Assembly: GCF_004768545.1 (NCBI RefSeq)
Contig: NZ_CP038635.1
Span: forward strand, 1,798,001 to 1,862,000
Direction: 5' to 3'
DNA: 64,000 nucleotides
Source of the DNA: Cupriavidus oxalaticus
GTDB taxonomy: Bacteria; Pseudomonadota; Gammaproteobacteria; Burkholderiales; Burkholderiaceae
Positions 20,421-29,283 of this stretch are shown in pieces; position 1 is the first letter of the stretch; each line of letters starts with the position of its first letter. Made by a program: the position numbers and the translations under genes. Below the pieces are notes generated by a model that did no database searches, had not been told where the DNA came from, and saw only the letters and a program-made list of their open reading frames with translations.

Positions 20421-20455
20421 CCGGGCCGCCTTCGGCAAAGCGGAAGGCGGCCCGG
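20421..20455 (+). terminator. perfect 13-bp stem-loop after the beta-oxidation operon
   Basis: CCGGGCCGCCTTC (20421-20433) pairs without mismatch with GAAGGCGGCCCGG (20443-20455) around a 9-base loop. No T-run follows, so it would be a weak intrinsic terminator or an RNA 3'-end stabiliser. It lies 84 bp after the enoyl-CoA hydratase stop. Confidence 0.5.
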
Positions 20456-20489
20456 CCCAAAGCCAAATTGACACGATGCAGGCTGCCGC

Positions 20490-20536
20490 TTACCCTCGGC
20501 CTACCCTGCGGTATATTCAGCGCATGCTTAACATGC
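20490..20536 (+). promoter_or_regulatory. candidate promoter with overlapping palindrome upstream of the MFS gene
   Basis: TTACCC (20490-20495) and TATATT (20512-20517) are 16 bp apart and could be -35 and -10 elements. The palindrome GCATG-CTTAA-CATGC (20522-20536) covers the expected start site, a repressor-like placement. The MFS start is at 20590. Confidence 0.4.
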
Positions 20537-20589
20537 CAGGCGCCGCCGCGGGCACATAACGATAATGACAATCCCGCGAGACGACCATC

Positions 20590-21834
20590 GTGCCTGCCTC
20601 CACCGCGCCTTCCCGCCTGGAAAGCCTCCGCCCGGCCCTGCCGATCCTGCTTGGCGCCTCCCTGATGCTCAGTCTGGCCATGGGCCTGCGCCAGAGCCTG
20701 GGCATCTTCATGCCGCCGCTGACGCGGGACATCGGCATCTCGGTCTCCGACTTCACGGTCGCCATCGCCGTGCAGAACCTGGCCTGGGGCCTGCTGCAGC
20801 CGCTGGCTGGCGCATGGGCCACGCGGATCGGCTTCCGGCCCCTGATGCTGGCCGGCTCGCTGTCGTATGTGGCCGGGCTGGTGCTGCTGGCGACCGCGCA
20901 AGGCATGATCGGCGTCACACTGGGCGCGGGCGTGGCGATCGGCGCTTCGATGGCCTGCACCGGCAGCGCGCTGGCGATGGCGGTGGCGGCACGGCCGGTG
21001 CCGGCGGCGCTGCGCAGCACGGTGCTGGGGCTGGTGTCGGGGGCCGGCTCGCTCGGCGCGCTGCTGGCCGCGCCGATCGGGCAAATGGTGACGCAGGCTT
21101 ACGGCTGGCGCGCCGGGCTGGCCGCGTTCGTGCTGCTGGCGCTGGTGATGCTGCCGGCGGCCTGGATGGCGGGGCGCGTGGACAAGCTGCCGTTGCCCGC
21201 GTTCGGCGGCGCCGACCAGAGCAATGCGCGGCAGGCGCTGGGCACGGCGCTGCGGCACGCGCCGTTCATCGTCATGGCGCTGGCGTATTTCGTCTGCGGC
21301 ATGCAACTGGTCTTCCTGACCACGCACCTGCCGTCGTACCTGGACATCTGCGGCATGGACCCGATGCTCAGCGCACAGGCGCTGGGCGTGATCGGCGGGT
21401 TCAACGTGCTCGGCAGCATCTTCTTCGGCTGGGCCGGCGGGCGCTTCAACAAGCTGATGCTGCTGGGCGGCATCTATACCGTGCGCTCGCTGGCGCTGAC
21501 CTGGTATTTCTCGTCGGCGCCCACGCCGGGCAGCACGCTGGTGTTTGCCGCGGTGATGGGCTTCCTGTGGCTGGGCGTGGCGCCGCTGGTGTCGGGCTGG
21601 ATCGCCGAGACCTTCGGCCTGCGCTGGCAGGCGATGCTGGGCGGCGTGGCCTTCTTCAGCCACCAGATCGGCAGCTTTACCGGTGCCTTCGGCGGCGGGG
21701 TGGTCTATGACGCGCTGGGCTCGTACACCGTAGCCTGGCAGGCGGGCGTGGCGATGGGGCTGGCGGCCGGGATCGCGCAGATCGTGTTTGCGGTGGCGAC
21801 GCAGCGTCGGCCACCTTTGATGGCGACGTCCTGA
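20590..21834 (+). CDS. MFS transporter
   Basis: 414 residues, about 12 membrane segments in two halves. The N-terminal LRQSLGIFMPPLTRDIGISV and the cytosolic loop TRIGFRPLM after helix 2 follow the monocarboxylate/oxalate-formate (CynX/OFA-like) MFS pattern. The start is GTG at 20590; the next in-frame ATG would remove part of the first helix. The substrate is unknown, though many relatives move organic acids. It follows the IclR operon but has its own promoter-like region and a hairpin before it, so co-transcription is doubtful. Confidence 0.85.
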   Translation: MPASTAPSRLESLRPALPILLGASLMLSLAMGLRQSLGIFMPPLTRDIGISVSDFTVAIAVQNLAWGLLQPLAGAWATRIGFRPLMLAGSLSYVAGLVLLATAQGMIGVTLGAGVAIGASMACTGSALAMAVAARPVPAALRSTVLGLVSGAGSLGALLAAPIGQMVTQAYGWRAGLAAFVLLALVMLPAAWMAGRVDKLPLPAFGGADQSNARQALGTALRHAPFIVMALAYFVCGMQLVFLTTHLPSYLDICGMDPMLSAQALGVIGGFNVLGSIFFGWAGGRFNKLMLLGGIYTVRSLALTWYFSSAPTPGSTLVFAAVMGFLWLGVAPLVSGWIAETFGLRWQAMLGGVAFFSHQIGSFTGAFGGGVVYDALGSYTVAWQAGVAMGLAAGIAQIVFAVATQRRPPLMATS

Positions 21835-21887
21835 GGGCACCGCTCCGTCCGCCGCCGTATCGAGGCGGGATCACGCACGAATGCGGC

Positions 21888-22001
21888 CTGCACCCCGAAC
21901 GGGGGATGTGCAGCCGCTGCCGGGCAATTAGGATAAATACCGAGCGGTCCTCTAGCGGATCCTCAGGCCTTTGCGGCCCGCGTTCGCGCGGGCCTTTTTC
22001 T
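21888..22001 (+). terminator. intrinsic terminator, possibly of a small RNA
   Basis: GGCCCGCG-TTCG-CGCGGGCC (21976-21995) followed by TTTTT is a textbook Rho-independent terminator on the plus strand. It is 140 bp after the MFS stop. Another hairpin, CTGCAC (21888-21893) with GTGCAG (21908-21913), lies upstream. The terminator may end the MFS transcript or an independent small RNA of roughly 100 bases; only the terminator itself is well supported. Confidence 0.75.
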
Positions 22002-22091
22002 ATATGGGCCGGCAGCCGCACGCGGCGCAGGTAAGAATCGCCCGCGGTTGTAAATCTGCCTGCCAGTCTGCCTGTCAGTGCCTGCCGGCAC

Positions 22092-23084
22092 TCAGCGGGC
22101 GTGGCGGCGCCAATGCCACAGCGCGAGGCCGGCCAGTCCGGCCGCCACCGCCGCGCCGGCAATGCGAAGCTGGCGCATCTGTTCCGGCGAGGTCCAGCCG
22201 CCCTGGACGTCCATATGTCCCAGCGAGGCATGGAACAGGTTGCCGTCGGTGACCGGTATCTCGTGCGCCCCGCTGAAATGCCGATGCAGGATGCGGCCGT
22301 ACGCCCGTTGCAGCAGGCCTGGCGCCAGCAGGTTGGCAACGCGCGCCAGCCTTGCGACCACGCCTACCGTCACCGCCTGCGAGGCCGGCGCCGCGACCGC
22401 GCGCAGCACCGCGCGCAGCACCGCACGCGCGACCGCGCCGGCGTCGACCAGCGGCCGCGGCGGACGCAGTGCCTTGCCGGTGTAGTTGGCACTGTGGCGC
22501 ATGCCCGGCGTGTCGGCGGTGGCCGGGAAGATGTCGCAGATGCGGATCTGCGGATAGTCGACCAGCTCCGCGCGCAACGCCTCCGAAAAGCCGCGCAGCC
22601 CGAACTTGCTTGCCGTATACGACACGCCATATGGCGACGGCGCCCATGCGCCCAGCGACACGATATTGACCAGCACGCCCTTGCGCGCCGCCTTGAAGAA
22701 CGGCAGCACCGCATGCGCGCCGTGCAGGTAGCCCAGCAGGTTGATGCGTACCACCTGCTCATGCGCGGCCACCGGTGTTTCGTCGAACAGCCCAACCGCG
22801 CCGACACCGGCATTGTTGACCCAGACATCGATGCCGCCGTCGCCGAACTCCGCCGCACGCTCGGCCAGCCGGTGCATGGCCGCCGGCTGCGTGACGTCGC
22901 CCGGGACGGCCAGTGCCCGCGCGCCCAGTTCGCGGCACGCCGCGGCGGCGCGCGCCAGCGGCGCCTCGCCGCGCGCGCACAGCACCACGCGCGCCTGGGC
23001 ACGCGCGAACGCCAGCGCGGTGGCCAGCCCGATGCCGCTGGAAGCGCCGGTGATGACAACAGTAAGCGGTCGGGTCGGGTGCAT
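22092..23084 (-). CDS. SDR-family oxidoreductase with C-terminal membrane helix
   Basis: 330 residues. TGASSGIG at 12-19, VNNAGVG, IVSLGAW and the active-site YTASK mark a classical SDR; Arg-rich LCARGEAPLARA after strand 2 suggests NADP(H). Unlike ordinary 250-residue SDRs it has a ~70-residue extension ending in a hydrophobic helix (LRIAGAAVAAGLAGLALWHW) and RRHAR, a likely tail anchor in the inner membrane. Monocistronic; the substrate is unknown but membrane anchoring suggests a lipophilic one. Confidence 0.82.
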   Translation of the reverse strand: MHPTRPLTVVITGASSGIGLATALAFARAQARVVLCARGEAPLARAAAACRELGARALAVPGDVTQPAAMHRLAERAAEFGDGGIDVWVNNAGVGAVGLFDETPVAAHEQVVRINLLGYLHGAHAVLPFFKAARKGVLVNIVSLGAWAPSPYGVSYTASKFGLRGFSEALRAELVDYPQIRICDIFPATADTPGMRHSANYTGKALRPPRPLVDAGAVARAVLRAVLRAVAAPASQAVTVGVVARLARVANLLAPGLLQRAYGRILHRHFSGAHEIPVTDGNLFHASLGHMDVQGGWTSPEQMRQLRIAGAAVAAGLAGLALWHWRRHAR

Positions 23085-23127
23085 GGCGAACCTCTTTTAG
23101 AGTTAACGGCGTAATCCCGCAGGAGCA

Positions 23128-23241
23128 GCAGGTTCCGTTCCAGCGCGGAGGCGCTGGAATGCAACTTGCCTGTCTGCCTGGGGACCGACCACACGGCCGG
23201 CCCACGCGGCCGGTATGGCGTGCCGGCCCCCTGGAACCTGC
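23128..23241 (+). promoter_or_regulatory. structured leader upstream of the 159-residue gene
   Basis: GCAGGTTCC (23128-23136) pairs perfectly with GGAACCTGC (23233-23241), enclosing a perfect hairpin TTCCAGCGC-GGAG-GCGCTGGAA (23138-23159) and several GGCCGG/CCGGCC pairings. The ribosome binding site AAGGAG follows directly. The pattern suggests a folded 5' UTR, though GC-rich sequence makes chance pairings common. Confidence 0.35.
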
Positions 23242-23256
23242 ACAAGGAGCCCTGCC

Positions 23257-23736
23257 ATGATCTCGACCGAACAGGAAATCCTGGTGTGCGGCCCGGAAAA
23301 CGGCCGCTGGCACCTCGAAATGCGCACCGGCAACGCCGCACCGGAGCGGCTCGCCGGCGAGTTCGATTCGCCCGACATGGCCATCGCCGGCGCCCAGCAG
23401 GTCTATCCGTCGATTCCGGTGCGCGTGACCGATATCTCCGGGGCGCCGGCACCGTCGGCCCCCGCGCATGGAGGATCGCTGACCGACTATCACTACGGCG
23501 GCCACAGCGCGACCCAGGACGAGAAGCTGACCGGCCGCGCGCATCCGTCGAGCGACACCTCGCAGCCGCCGCCGGGTCCGCACCCTTACCAGGCCACTGA
23601 TCTCGGCAACCTGCCGGAAGGCACGCCGCGCCACGGCATGTACGGGGTCGCGTCCACTCCGGCAGAGGCGGAGGCGGCCGACCGCAAGGACGAGGCGACA
23701 CGGCGCCACCCCGGCTCGCGCGACGCCGAAGACTAG
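23257..23736 (+). CDS. conserved-looking protein of unknown function
   Basis: 159 residues, ATG 23257 with AAGGAG 7 bases upstream. The first ~65 residues are a compact polar domain (EILVCGPENGRWHLEMRT, AIAGAQQVYPSIPVRVTDI). The rest is low-complexity, Pro/His/Gly/Asp-rich (GPHPYQATDLG, ADRKDEATRRHPGS) and probably disordered. No signal peptide, membrane helix or known motif. It sits between a membrane-anchored SDR and purT with no operon logic. I cannot name a function. Confidence 0.6.
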   Translation: MISTEQEILVCGPENGRWHLEMRTGNAAPERLAGEFDSPDMAIAGAQQVYPSIPVRVTDISGAPAPSAPAHGGSLTDYHYGGHSATQDEKLTGRAHPSSDTSQPPPGPHPYQATDLGNLPEGTPRHGMYGVASTPAEAEAADRKDEATRRHPGSRDAED

Positions 23737-23768
23737 GCCAGGGCGACGCCACGGCGGGCGGCACCACG

Positions 23769-23774
23769 TACAAT
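23769..23774 (+). promoter_or_regulatory. candidate -10 element of purT
   Basis: TACAAT, 34 bases before the purT start, in the usual TACAAT/TATAAT form of this genome (compare 29230 and 57992). No convincing -35 hexamer is seen at the right distance. Confidence 0.35.
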
Positions 23775-23808
23775 CCTGGTTTTCCCTTCGCCCCGCCGCC
23801 CTGCTGCC

Positions 23809-25014
23809 ATGACCACCCTCGGAACGCCCCTTTCCCCCTCTGCAACCAAAGTGATGCTGCTCGGCTCCGGCGAGCTGGGCAAGGAAGTGCTGATCGCACT
23901 GCAGCGCCTGGGCGTCGAGACCATCGCCGTCGACCGCTATGACAATGCGCCGGGCCAGCAGGTGGCCCACCACGCGCGCACCATTGCCATGAGCGACCCG
24001 GACCAGCTCAGGGCGCTGATCGAAGCGGAGAAGCCTCACCTGGTGGTGCCCGAGATCGAAGCCATCGCCACCCCCATGCTGGAAACGCTGGAAGCCGCCG
24101 GCACCGTGCGCGTGATCCCCACCGCGCGCGCCGCGCGCCTGACCATGGACCGCGAAGGCATCCGGCGCCTCGCCGCCGAGTCGCTCGGCCTGCCCACCAG
24201 CCCGTACAAGTTCTGCGATTCGCTGGAAGAACTGCAGGCCGCCATCGATGGCGGCATCGGCTATCCGTGCGTGGTCAAGCCGGTGATGAGCAGCTCCGGC
24301 AAGGGCCAGAGCAAGATCGACGGCCCCGAGGGCGTGCAGGCCGCGTGGGACTACGCCATGGCCGGCGGCCGCGTCAGCCACGGCCGCATCATCGTGGAAG
24401 GCTTTATCGACTTCGACTACGAGATCACGCTGCTGACGGTGCGCGCCATCGGCGCCAGCGGCCAGGTCGAGACGCAGTTCTGCGCGCCGATCGGGCACGT
24501 CCAGGTCAGCGGCGACTACGTGGAAAGCTGGCAGCCGCAGCCGATGCACCCCGCCGCGCTGCAGAAGGCCCAGCAGATCGCGCAGGCCGTCACCGCCGAC
24601 CTGGGCGGCATGGGCCTGTTCGGCGTGGAACTGTTCGTCAAGGGCGAGCAGGTCTGGTTCAGCGAGGTCAGCCCGCGCCCGCACGATACCGGCATGGTGA
24701 CCATGGCCACGCAGCACCAGAACGAATTCGAGTTGCATGCGCGTGCCATCCTTGGCCTGCCGGTCGATACCTCGCTGCGCAGCCCCGGCGCCAGCGCGGT
24801 GATCTACGGCGGCGTGGACGCGCAGGGCGTGGTGTTCGACGGCGTGGACCAGGCGCTGAGCGTGCCGCAGACCGAGGTGCGCCTGTTCGGCAAGCCCGAG
24901 AGCTTTACCAAGCGCCGCATGGGCGTGGCGCTGGCCTATGCGGACGATGTTGACACCGCCCGCACCCGCGCCAAGGAAGCCGCAAGCCGCGTGCGTCCGC
25001 GCGCGGTGGGCTGA
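23809..25014 (+). CDS. purT: formate-dependent phosphoribosylglycinamide formyltransferase (GAR transformylase 2)
   Basis: 401 residues, ATP-grasp enzyme. It makes N-formyl-GAR from GAR, formate and ATP in purine synthesis. The N-terminal [21 protein letters not shown], the ATP-grasp core [15 protein letters not shown], the metal-binding [28 protein letters not shown] and the C-terminal [19 protein letters not shown] are all family landmarks; length matches E. coli PurT (392). It stands alone, as purT commonly does. Confidence 0.96.
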   Translation: MTTLGTPLSPSATKVMLLGSGELGKEVLIALQRLGVETIAVDRYDNAPGQQVAHHARTIAMSDPDQLRALIEAEKPHLVVPEIEAIATPMLETLEAAGTVRVIPTARAARLTMDREGIRRLAAESLGLPTSPYKFCDSLEELQAAIDGGIGYPCVVKPVMSSSGKGQSKIDGPEGVQAAWDYAMAGGRVSHGRIIVEGFIDFDYEITLLTVRAIGASGQVETQFCAPIGHVQVSGDYVESWQPQPMHPAALQKAQQIAQAVTADLGGMGLFGVELFVKGEQVWFSEVSPRPHDTGMVTMATQHQNEFELHARAILGLPVDTSLRSPGASAVIYGGVDAQGVVFDGVDQALSVPQTEVRLFGKPESFTKRRMGVALAYADDVDTARTRAKEAASRVRPRAVG

Positions 25015-25035
25015 TACCTGAAGGAGCGGAAGGCG

Positions 25036-26376
25036 TTACAGCACGTGACTGCCCGCGGCGGCATGGGCGGGCGGGTGCGGTGCCGCCACCTGCGCGGCAG
25101 CGTGCGCCGCGGCCAGCACCGGCGCCATGCGCACGCCGCTCAGGTCGGCACCGGACGGGGCCTGGTACAGCCGCAGGCCCAGTTCCGGCAGGATCGCCAG
25201 CAGGTGGTCGAACACATCGCCCTGGATGCGCTCGTAGTCCATCCACGCCGTCAGCGCGGTAAAGCAATAGATTTCCACCGGGATGCCCTGCGAATCGGGC
25301 TCCATCATGCGCACGTTGAGCAGCAGGTCGTGGTGGATTTCGGGATGCGCCTTCAGGTAGGCGATGCCATACGCGCGGAAGGTGCCGACATTGGTCAGCC
25401 GCCGCCGGTTCACCGGGTCATTGCCGGCGGCAATCAGCAGCCGGTTGGCCTCGTCGACCTTGGCCTGCTTCTCGGCCAGGTAGTCGTGCAGCAACTGGTA
25501 CCGCATCAGCGCATGCACTTCGTCGTCTTCCAGGAAGCGCACGCTGCTCGCGTCGATGCGCAACGTCCGCTTGATACGGCGCGCGCCGGACTCGAACATC
25601 TGGCGGTAGTTGCGGTAGCTCTCCGAAAACAGCTTGTAGGTCGGCACCGTGGTCACGGTGTTGTCCCAGTTCTGCACCTTGACCGTATGCAGCGCGATGT
25701 CCTTGACGTAGCCATCGGCATTGCATTGCGGCATTTCGATCCAGTCGCCGATGCGCAGCATGTCGTTCGAGGTCAGCTGCGTGCTGGCCACCAGCGACAG
25801 CAGCGTGTCCTTGAACACCAGCAGCAGCACCGCCGACAACGCCCCCAGGCCGGACAGCATCCACAGCGGCGAACGGTTGATCAGGATCGACAGCACCAGC
25901 ACCGCGCACACCAGCCCCAGCCCGAGCCGCCCCACCTGGATATAACCCTTGATCGAGCGCGTCTGCGCGCGGCGGCTGCCGGCGTAAACGTCCTGCCACG
26001 CGCCCAGCACGCCGCCCAGCATCAGGAAGAAGCAGACCCACAGGCTGGAATGGGCCAGGCGCTCCACCAGCAGCGCATAGCGGCCCATGTGCGGCACCTC
26101 GCCGATGCCGACGGTGATCACCGCAAAACCCACCGCATAGCCGAAGCGCCGGTACGCGCGATGGCGCGTCAGCGCCTTGCTCCAGGGCCCCTTGCCCCAG
26201 ACCGTCAGCACGCGATGGGCGATGCGCGACATCACATGGCCGAACAGCCATTGCGCGACCAGCGCGATCAGCACCAGCACCACCAGGTACAGCGTGATCT
26301 GCGCCCAGGGATGGGCCGGAATACGTTGCTGGAACAGCTCCAGCAGGGCATCGAAACTCATAAGGGGCGAAGTCAA
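25036..26376 (-). CDS. MscS-family mechanosensitive ion channel (YbdG-like)
   Basis: 446 residues with about five N-terminal membrane segments. The pore-lining helix and following beta domain are visible in LSGLGALSAVLLLVFKDTLL and LTSNDMLRIGDWIEMPQCNADG, then VKDIALHTVKVQNWDNTVTTVPT. The extended cytosolic domain and its SGARRIKRTLRID segment match the YbdG/MscM subgroup rather than small MscS. A second in-frame ATG five codons later is an alternative start. The last ~40 residues are Ala/His/Pro-rich. Convergent with purT; function is osmotic pressure release. Confidence 0.88.
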   Translation of the reverse strand: MTSPLMSFDALLELFQQRIPAHPWAQITLYLVVLVLIALVAQWLFGHVMSRIAHRVLTVWGKGPWSKALTRHRAYRRFGYAVGFAVITVGIGEVPHMGRYALLVERLAHSSLWVCFFLMLGGVLGAWQDVYAGSRRAQTRSIKGYIQVGRLGLGLVCAVLVLSILINRSPLWMLSGLGALSAVLLLVFKDTLLSLVASTQLTSNDMLRIGDWIEMPQCNADGYVKDIALHTVKVQNWDNTVTTVPTYKLFSESYRNYRQMFESGARRIKRTLRIDASSVRFLEDDEVHALMRYQLLHDYLAEKQAKVDEANRLLIAAGNDPVNRRRLTNVGTFRAYGIAYLKAHPEIHHDLLLNVRMMEPDSQGIPVEIYCFTALTAWMDYERIQGDVFDHLLAILPELGLRLYQAPSGADLSGVRMAPVLAAAHAAAQVAAPHPPAHAAAGSHVL

Positions 26377-26490
26377 GCCAGTGGTTCGGCCGGATAGTGT
26401 ACAAAACGTGCACGCCCCTTCGTAAAACTGCGATCCCAGGACCCACCAGGACCCACCAGGCCCCCCTGTGTCCCGCGGCCCTGCCCTCGC

Positions 26491-26808
26491 TCAGGCAGGC
26501 AGCAGCTTCAGCCCCCCGATCCCGACAAAAATCAGCGCGATCAGCGCCAGGCGCATCGGCGCGGCGCTCTCCCCAAGGAACAGGATCCCGATCACGGTGA
26601 CCCCGATCGCCCCGATCCCGGTCCATACCGCGTACGCCGTTCCCACCGGCAGGTGCCGCAAGGCCGCACTGAGCAGGAAGATGCTGGCCAGGGCGGCCCC
26701 GATCCCCAGCACCGTCGGCCCCGGCCGCGTCCATCCGTCCGTGTACTTCAAGGCGAGCGCCATCACGATCTCGATCAGCCCCGCCAGCACCAGCAGCATC
26801 CACGCCAT
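26491..26808 (-). CDS. small multidrug resistance-family exporter (SugE/Gdx-like)
   Basis: 105 residues, four membrane helices. Glu13 in GLIEIVMALALK is the essential membrane glutamate of the SMR family. YAVWTGIGAIGVTVIGILFLGES is closer to SugE/Gdx (guanidinium exporters) than to EmrE/QacE. ATG 26808 is the family start. The divergent LysR gene 116 bp away is a likely regulator. I see no guanidine riboswitch in the intergenic region, so the substrate remains open. Confidence 0.85.
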   Translation of the reverse strand: MAWMLLVLAGLIEIVMALALKYTDGWTRPGPTVLGIGAALASIFLLSAALRHLPVGTAYAVWTGIGAIGVTVIGILFLGESAAPMRLALIALIFVGIGGLKLLPA

Positions 26809-26924
26809 TGCCTTTTCCTGTTCCCTGATTGCCGCCCGGCGACCATTGCCGGGCCCGCCAGGCCAATGTAGGCTGTGCGAATCGGCACGAGAACTGGCTA
26901 TTTTCGCAAAGGGGCTATGCAAAC

Positions 26925-27842
26925 ATGCAGGAAGCGGACTGGGACGACCTGAAGTACTTCCTTGCCGTCAGCCAGTCAGGCTCGCTGGCCGGCGCTGCCC
27001 GGACGCTGCACGTCAACCACTCCACCGTGCTGCGCCGGCTCGCCCGGCTGGAAGAGGTGCTGGGCACCCTGCTCTTCGAGCGCCATCCGGCGGGCTACGC
27101 CCTCACCACAGCGGGCGAAGCGCTGGCCCAGCGGCTTGCCGGCGTCGGCGAACAGATCGATGCCGCGCAACGCCAGTTGTCCGGCCTGGACAGCCAGCTG
27201 AGCGGGCCGCTGCGGGTCACCACTACGGACACGCTGCTGGCCGGGCTGCTGATGCCGCTGTTCGCGGAATTTCGCGCGCTGCATCCGCGGATCCAGTTGC
27301 AGATCGTGGTCAACAACAGCTTCCTGAGCCTGAGCCGGCGCGAGGCGGATGTGGCGGTACGTCCGGCCAGCGCGCCGCCGGAATACCTGGTCGGGCGCCA
27401 GGTCGGGATGCTGGAAACTGCGCCGTACGCATCGCGCGACTACCTGGCGCAAACCGGCAACGCCCCGGCCCGTGGAACCGCAGCGCCTGACTGGGCCGGC
27501 CACGACTGGGTGGTCCCGGACGACGCGCTCGCGCATCTCGCGCAGGCTCGCTGGGTGGCCGAGCACGTGCCGCCGGCGCGCCGGCTGGTGAGCGTAGACA
27601 GCCTGGTGGCCATGGTCGATGCCGTCAGGCATGGCATGGGTATCGGCATGCTGCTGTGCCTGCTGGCCGAGCACGACGCAGGCCTGGTCCGTCTGGCCCG
27701 GCCCGACCCCGCGCTCGGCACGCCGCTGTGGATCCTGACCCATCCCGACCTGCGCCATAGCGCGCGGGTCCGGGCGTTCAACGACTTTCTCTACGCCAGG
27801 CTCAGTGCGTCGCCCTGGCTGAAGCCGGCGCCGGCGCTATGA
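26925..27842 (+). CDS. LysR-family transcriptional regulator
   Basis: 305 residues. The winged helix-turn-helix is at about 5-65 (LKYFLAVSQSGSLAGAARTLHVNHSTVLRRLARLEEVLG), followed by a LysR substrate domain (GPLRVTTTDTLLAGLLMPLF, VDSLVAMVDAVRHGMGIGML). It is divergent from the SMR exporter, the usual arrangement for a LysR protein and its target. The 3' end overlaps by 6 bp the 3' end of the convergent HD-GYP gene. ATG 26925 is the only start compatible with the family N-terminus. Confidence 0.9.
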   Translation: MQEADWDDLKYFLAVSQSGSLAGAARTLHVNHSTVLRRLARLEEVLGTLLFERHPAGYALTTAGEALAQRLAGVGEQIDAAQRQLSGLDSQLSGPLRVTTTDTLLAGLLMPLFAEFRALHPRIQLQIVVNNSFLSLSRREADVAVRPASAPPEYLVGRQVGMLETAPYASRDYLAQTGNAPARGTAAPDWAGHDWVVPDDALAHLAQARWVAEHVPPARRLVSVDSLVAMVDAVRHGMGIGMLLCLLAEHDAGLVRLARPDPALGTPLWILTHPDLRHSARVRAFNDFLYARLSASPWLKPAPAL

Positions 27843-29060
27843 AGCTTTCGTATTCGTATACATCGCCATCAGTTGCTCGTCCGTGTAACCCCATTCGGCG
27901 GCATTCTCGAACGCCACCACCGTCTCCTCGCTGTGCCGCAGGTCGATCAGTTCCGTCGGTACCGGGCGTGACTGCGACACCGAATAGAACGCCATCACCA
28001 GCGGCCGCAAGGGGTCGGCTTCGTTCTGGCCGCAAACCACCGCCAGCCGGTTGGAGCGCAGCCGCAGCACGGTGCCCAGCGGGTAGATGCCGACGGTGCG
28101 CGTGAAGGCCTTGAACACCCGGCGGTCGAACAGCGTGTCGACGCGCACGGCCATGTATTCCATGGCGCGCGCCGGCGACCATTGCTGGTGGCCCGGACGG
28201 TCCGAGGTCAGCGCATCGTAGGCGTCGCAGATCGCGGCAATCCTGGCGTGGATGCTCAGTTCGTGGCCGGCCAGCCCGAACGGGTAGCCGCGGCCGTCCA
28301 CGCGTTCGTGGTGGTGGACACAGACATCGAGCGGGATATTGGAGACCAGCCGCGCCTCGTTGAGGATGCGGTAGCCCGCCGACGGATGGCGGCGGTAGCT
28401 TTCCTCTTCCTCGGGCGTGCGTGCGACGGCCTTGTGCTGCACGGATTCGGGCAACGTCAGCTTGCCGATGTCGTGCACCAGGCCGGCGAGGCCGAGTTCG
28501 CGCACCTCGTCCTCCGGCAGGCTCAGCGTCCGCCCGACCGCGATCATCAGCGCGCAGACGGCAAAGGCGTGCAGGTAGCTGTAGTCGTCGCGCGCCTTGA
28601 GCCGCGCCAGCGCCAGCAGCGCCTGCCCGTGGCGCGACAGCGAGCGCGACGCGGCGTCGACCAGCGGCAGCGCGCGTCCGACCTCCAGCGCGCGGCCCAT
28701 GCGGATGTCGGCGAACATGGAGCCGATCACCGCCTTGCCGGACTGGAGCAGGTCGCGCGCCCGGCCGAGCTCGGCTTCGAGCGAAGCGACCGGCTGCTCG
28801 GCCGCAGGCTCCCACGCCGGTGGCTCGGCCTCGGCAACCGGCACTGGCGGCGCCTCGGGCACGGCTGGTGCGGGCAGGTTGCGCCCCTTGAGGATATCGA
28901 TCCAGACTTCGCGGACGCCCGCGGACTGGATCTGCCGAATCTGGTCTTCGTGGCTGACCAGAAACTTCGCGCGCCAGAACGGGTGGCTGATCCACGGCCC
29001 ACCCAGCCTGGCGACAAACATCCCGACCTGCAATTGTTCCGACCCGATTCGTCTCAGCAT
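27837..29060 (-). CDS. HD-GYP domain protein (DUF3391 + HD-GYP)
   Basis: 407 residues. N-terminal DUF3391-type region (LQVGMFVARLGGPWISHPFW), a Pro/Ala/Glu-rich linker at about 62-95, then an HD-GYP domain with HDIGK (His196-Asp197), HHHERVDGRGYP (249-260) and ICDAYDALTSDRP. HD-GYP proteins hydrolyse cyclic di-GMP; the metal ligands and GYP motif look intact, so it is probably active. No membrane segment is visible. No partner diguanylate cyclase is nearby, although the MASE1 protein at 15077-16351 belongs to a family often tied to cyclic di-GMP. Confidence 0.92.
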   Translation of the reverse strand: MLRRIGSEQLQVGMFVARLGGPWISHPFWRAKFLVSHEDQIRQIQSAGVREVWIDILKGRNLPAPAVPEAPPVPVAEAEPPAWEPAAEQPVASLEAELGRARDLLQSGKAVIGSMFADIRMGRALEVGRALPLVDAASRSLSRHGQALLALARLKARDDYSYLHAFAVCALMIAVGRTLSLPEDEVRELGLAGLVHDIGKLTLPESVQHKAVARTPEEEESYRRHPSAGYRILNEARLVSNIPLDVCVHHHERVDGRGYPFGLAGHELSIHARIAAICDAYDALTSDRPGHQQWSPARAMEYMAVRVDTLFDRRVFKAFTRTVGIYPLGTVLRLRSNRLAVVCGQNEADPLRPLVMAFYSVSQSRPVPTELIDLRHSEETVVAFENAAEWGYTDEQLMAMYTNTKAS

Positions 29061-29229
29061 GAGATGTCCCCCGGACGCTGGTTTTTTTCTTGTCGGAATG
29101 GCTATCGGCAGGCCGGCGCCAGACTTGAGGCCTGTTTTTTGCCCGCCGGAACCGCGCCGGCGTTGTCAAGGGGGCGCCAAATGCCCGGACGGCGCCGTCA
29201 GGCATTCCAGGCGGCCCCGGCGCCGGCGC

Positions 29230-29235
29230 TACAAT
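29230..29235 (+). promoter_or_regulatory. candidate -10 element upstream of the ABM gene
   Basis: TACAAT within GGCGCTACAATGGCGCG, 48 bases before the start at 29284, in the 223-bp region divergent from the HD-GYP gene. No good -35 is visible. Confidence 0.35.
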
Positions 29236-29283
29236 GGCGCGCCCAGAGCTCACCAGACGCCAGCCAGTCGCCCCCGTTCAACC

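Noticed and set aside
26809..26924. guanidine riboswitch upstream of the SugE/Gdx-like exporter
   Set aside because: I could not find paired helices or conserved loop sequences of known guanidine riboswitches in this 116-bp gap, which also serves a divergent LysR gene.
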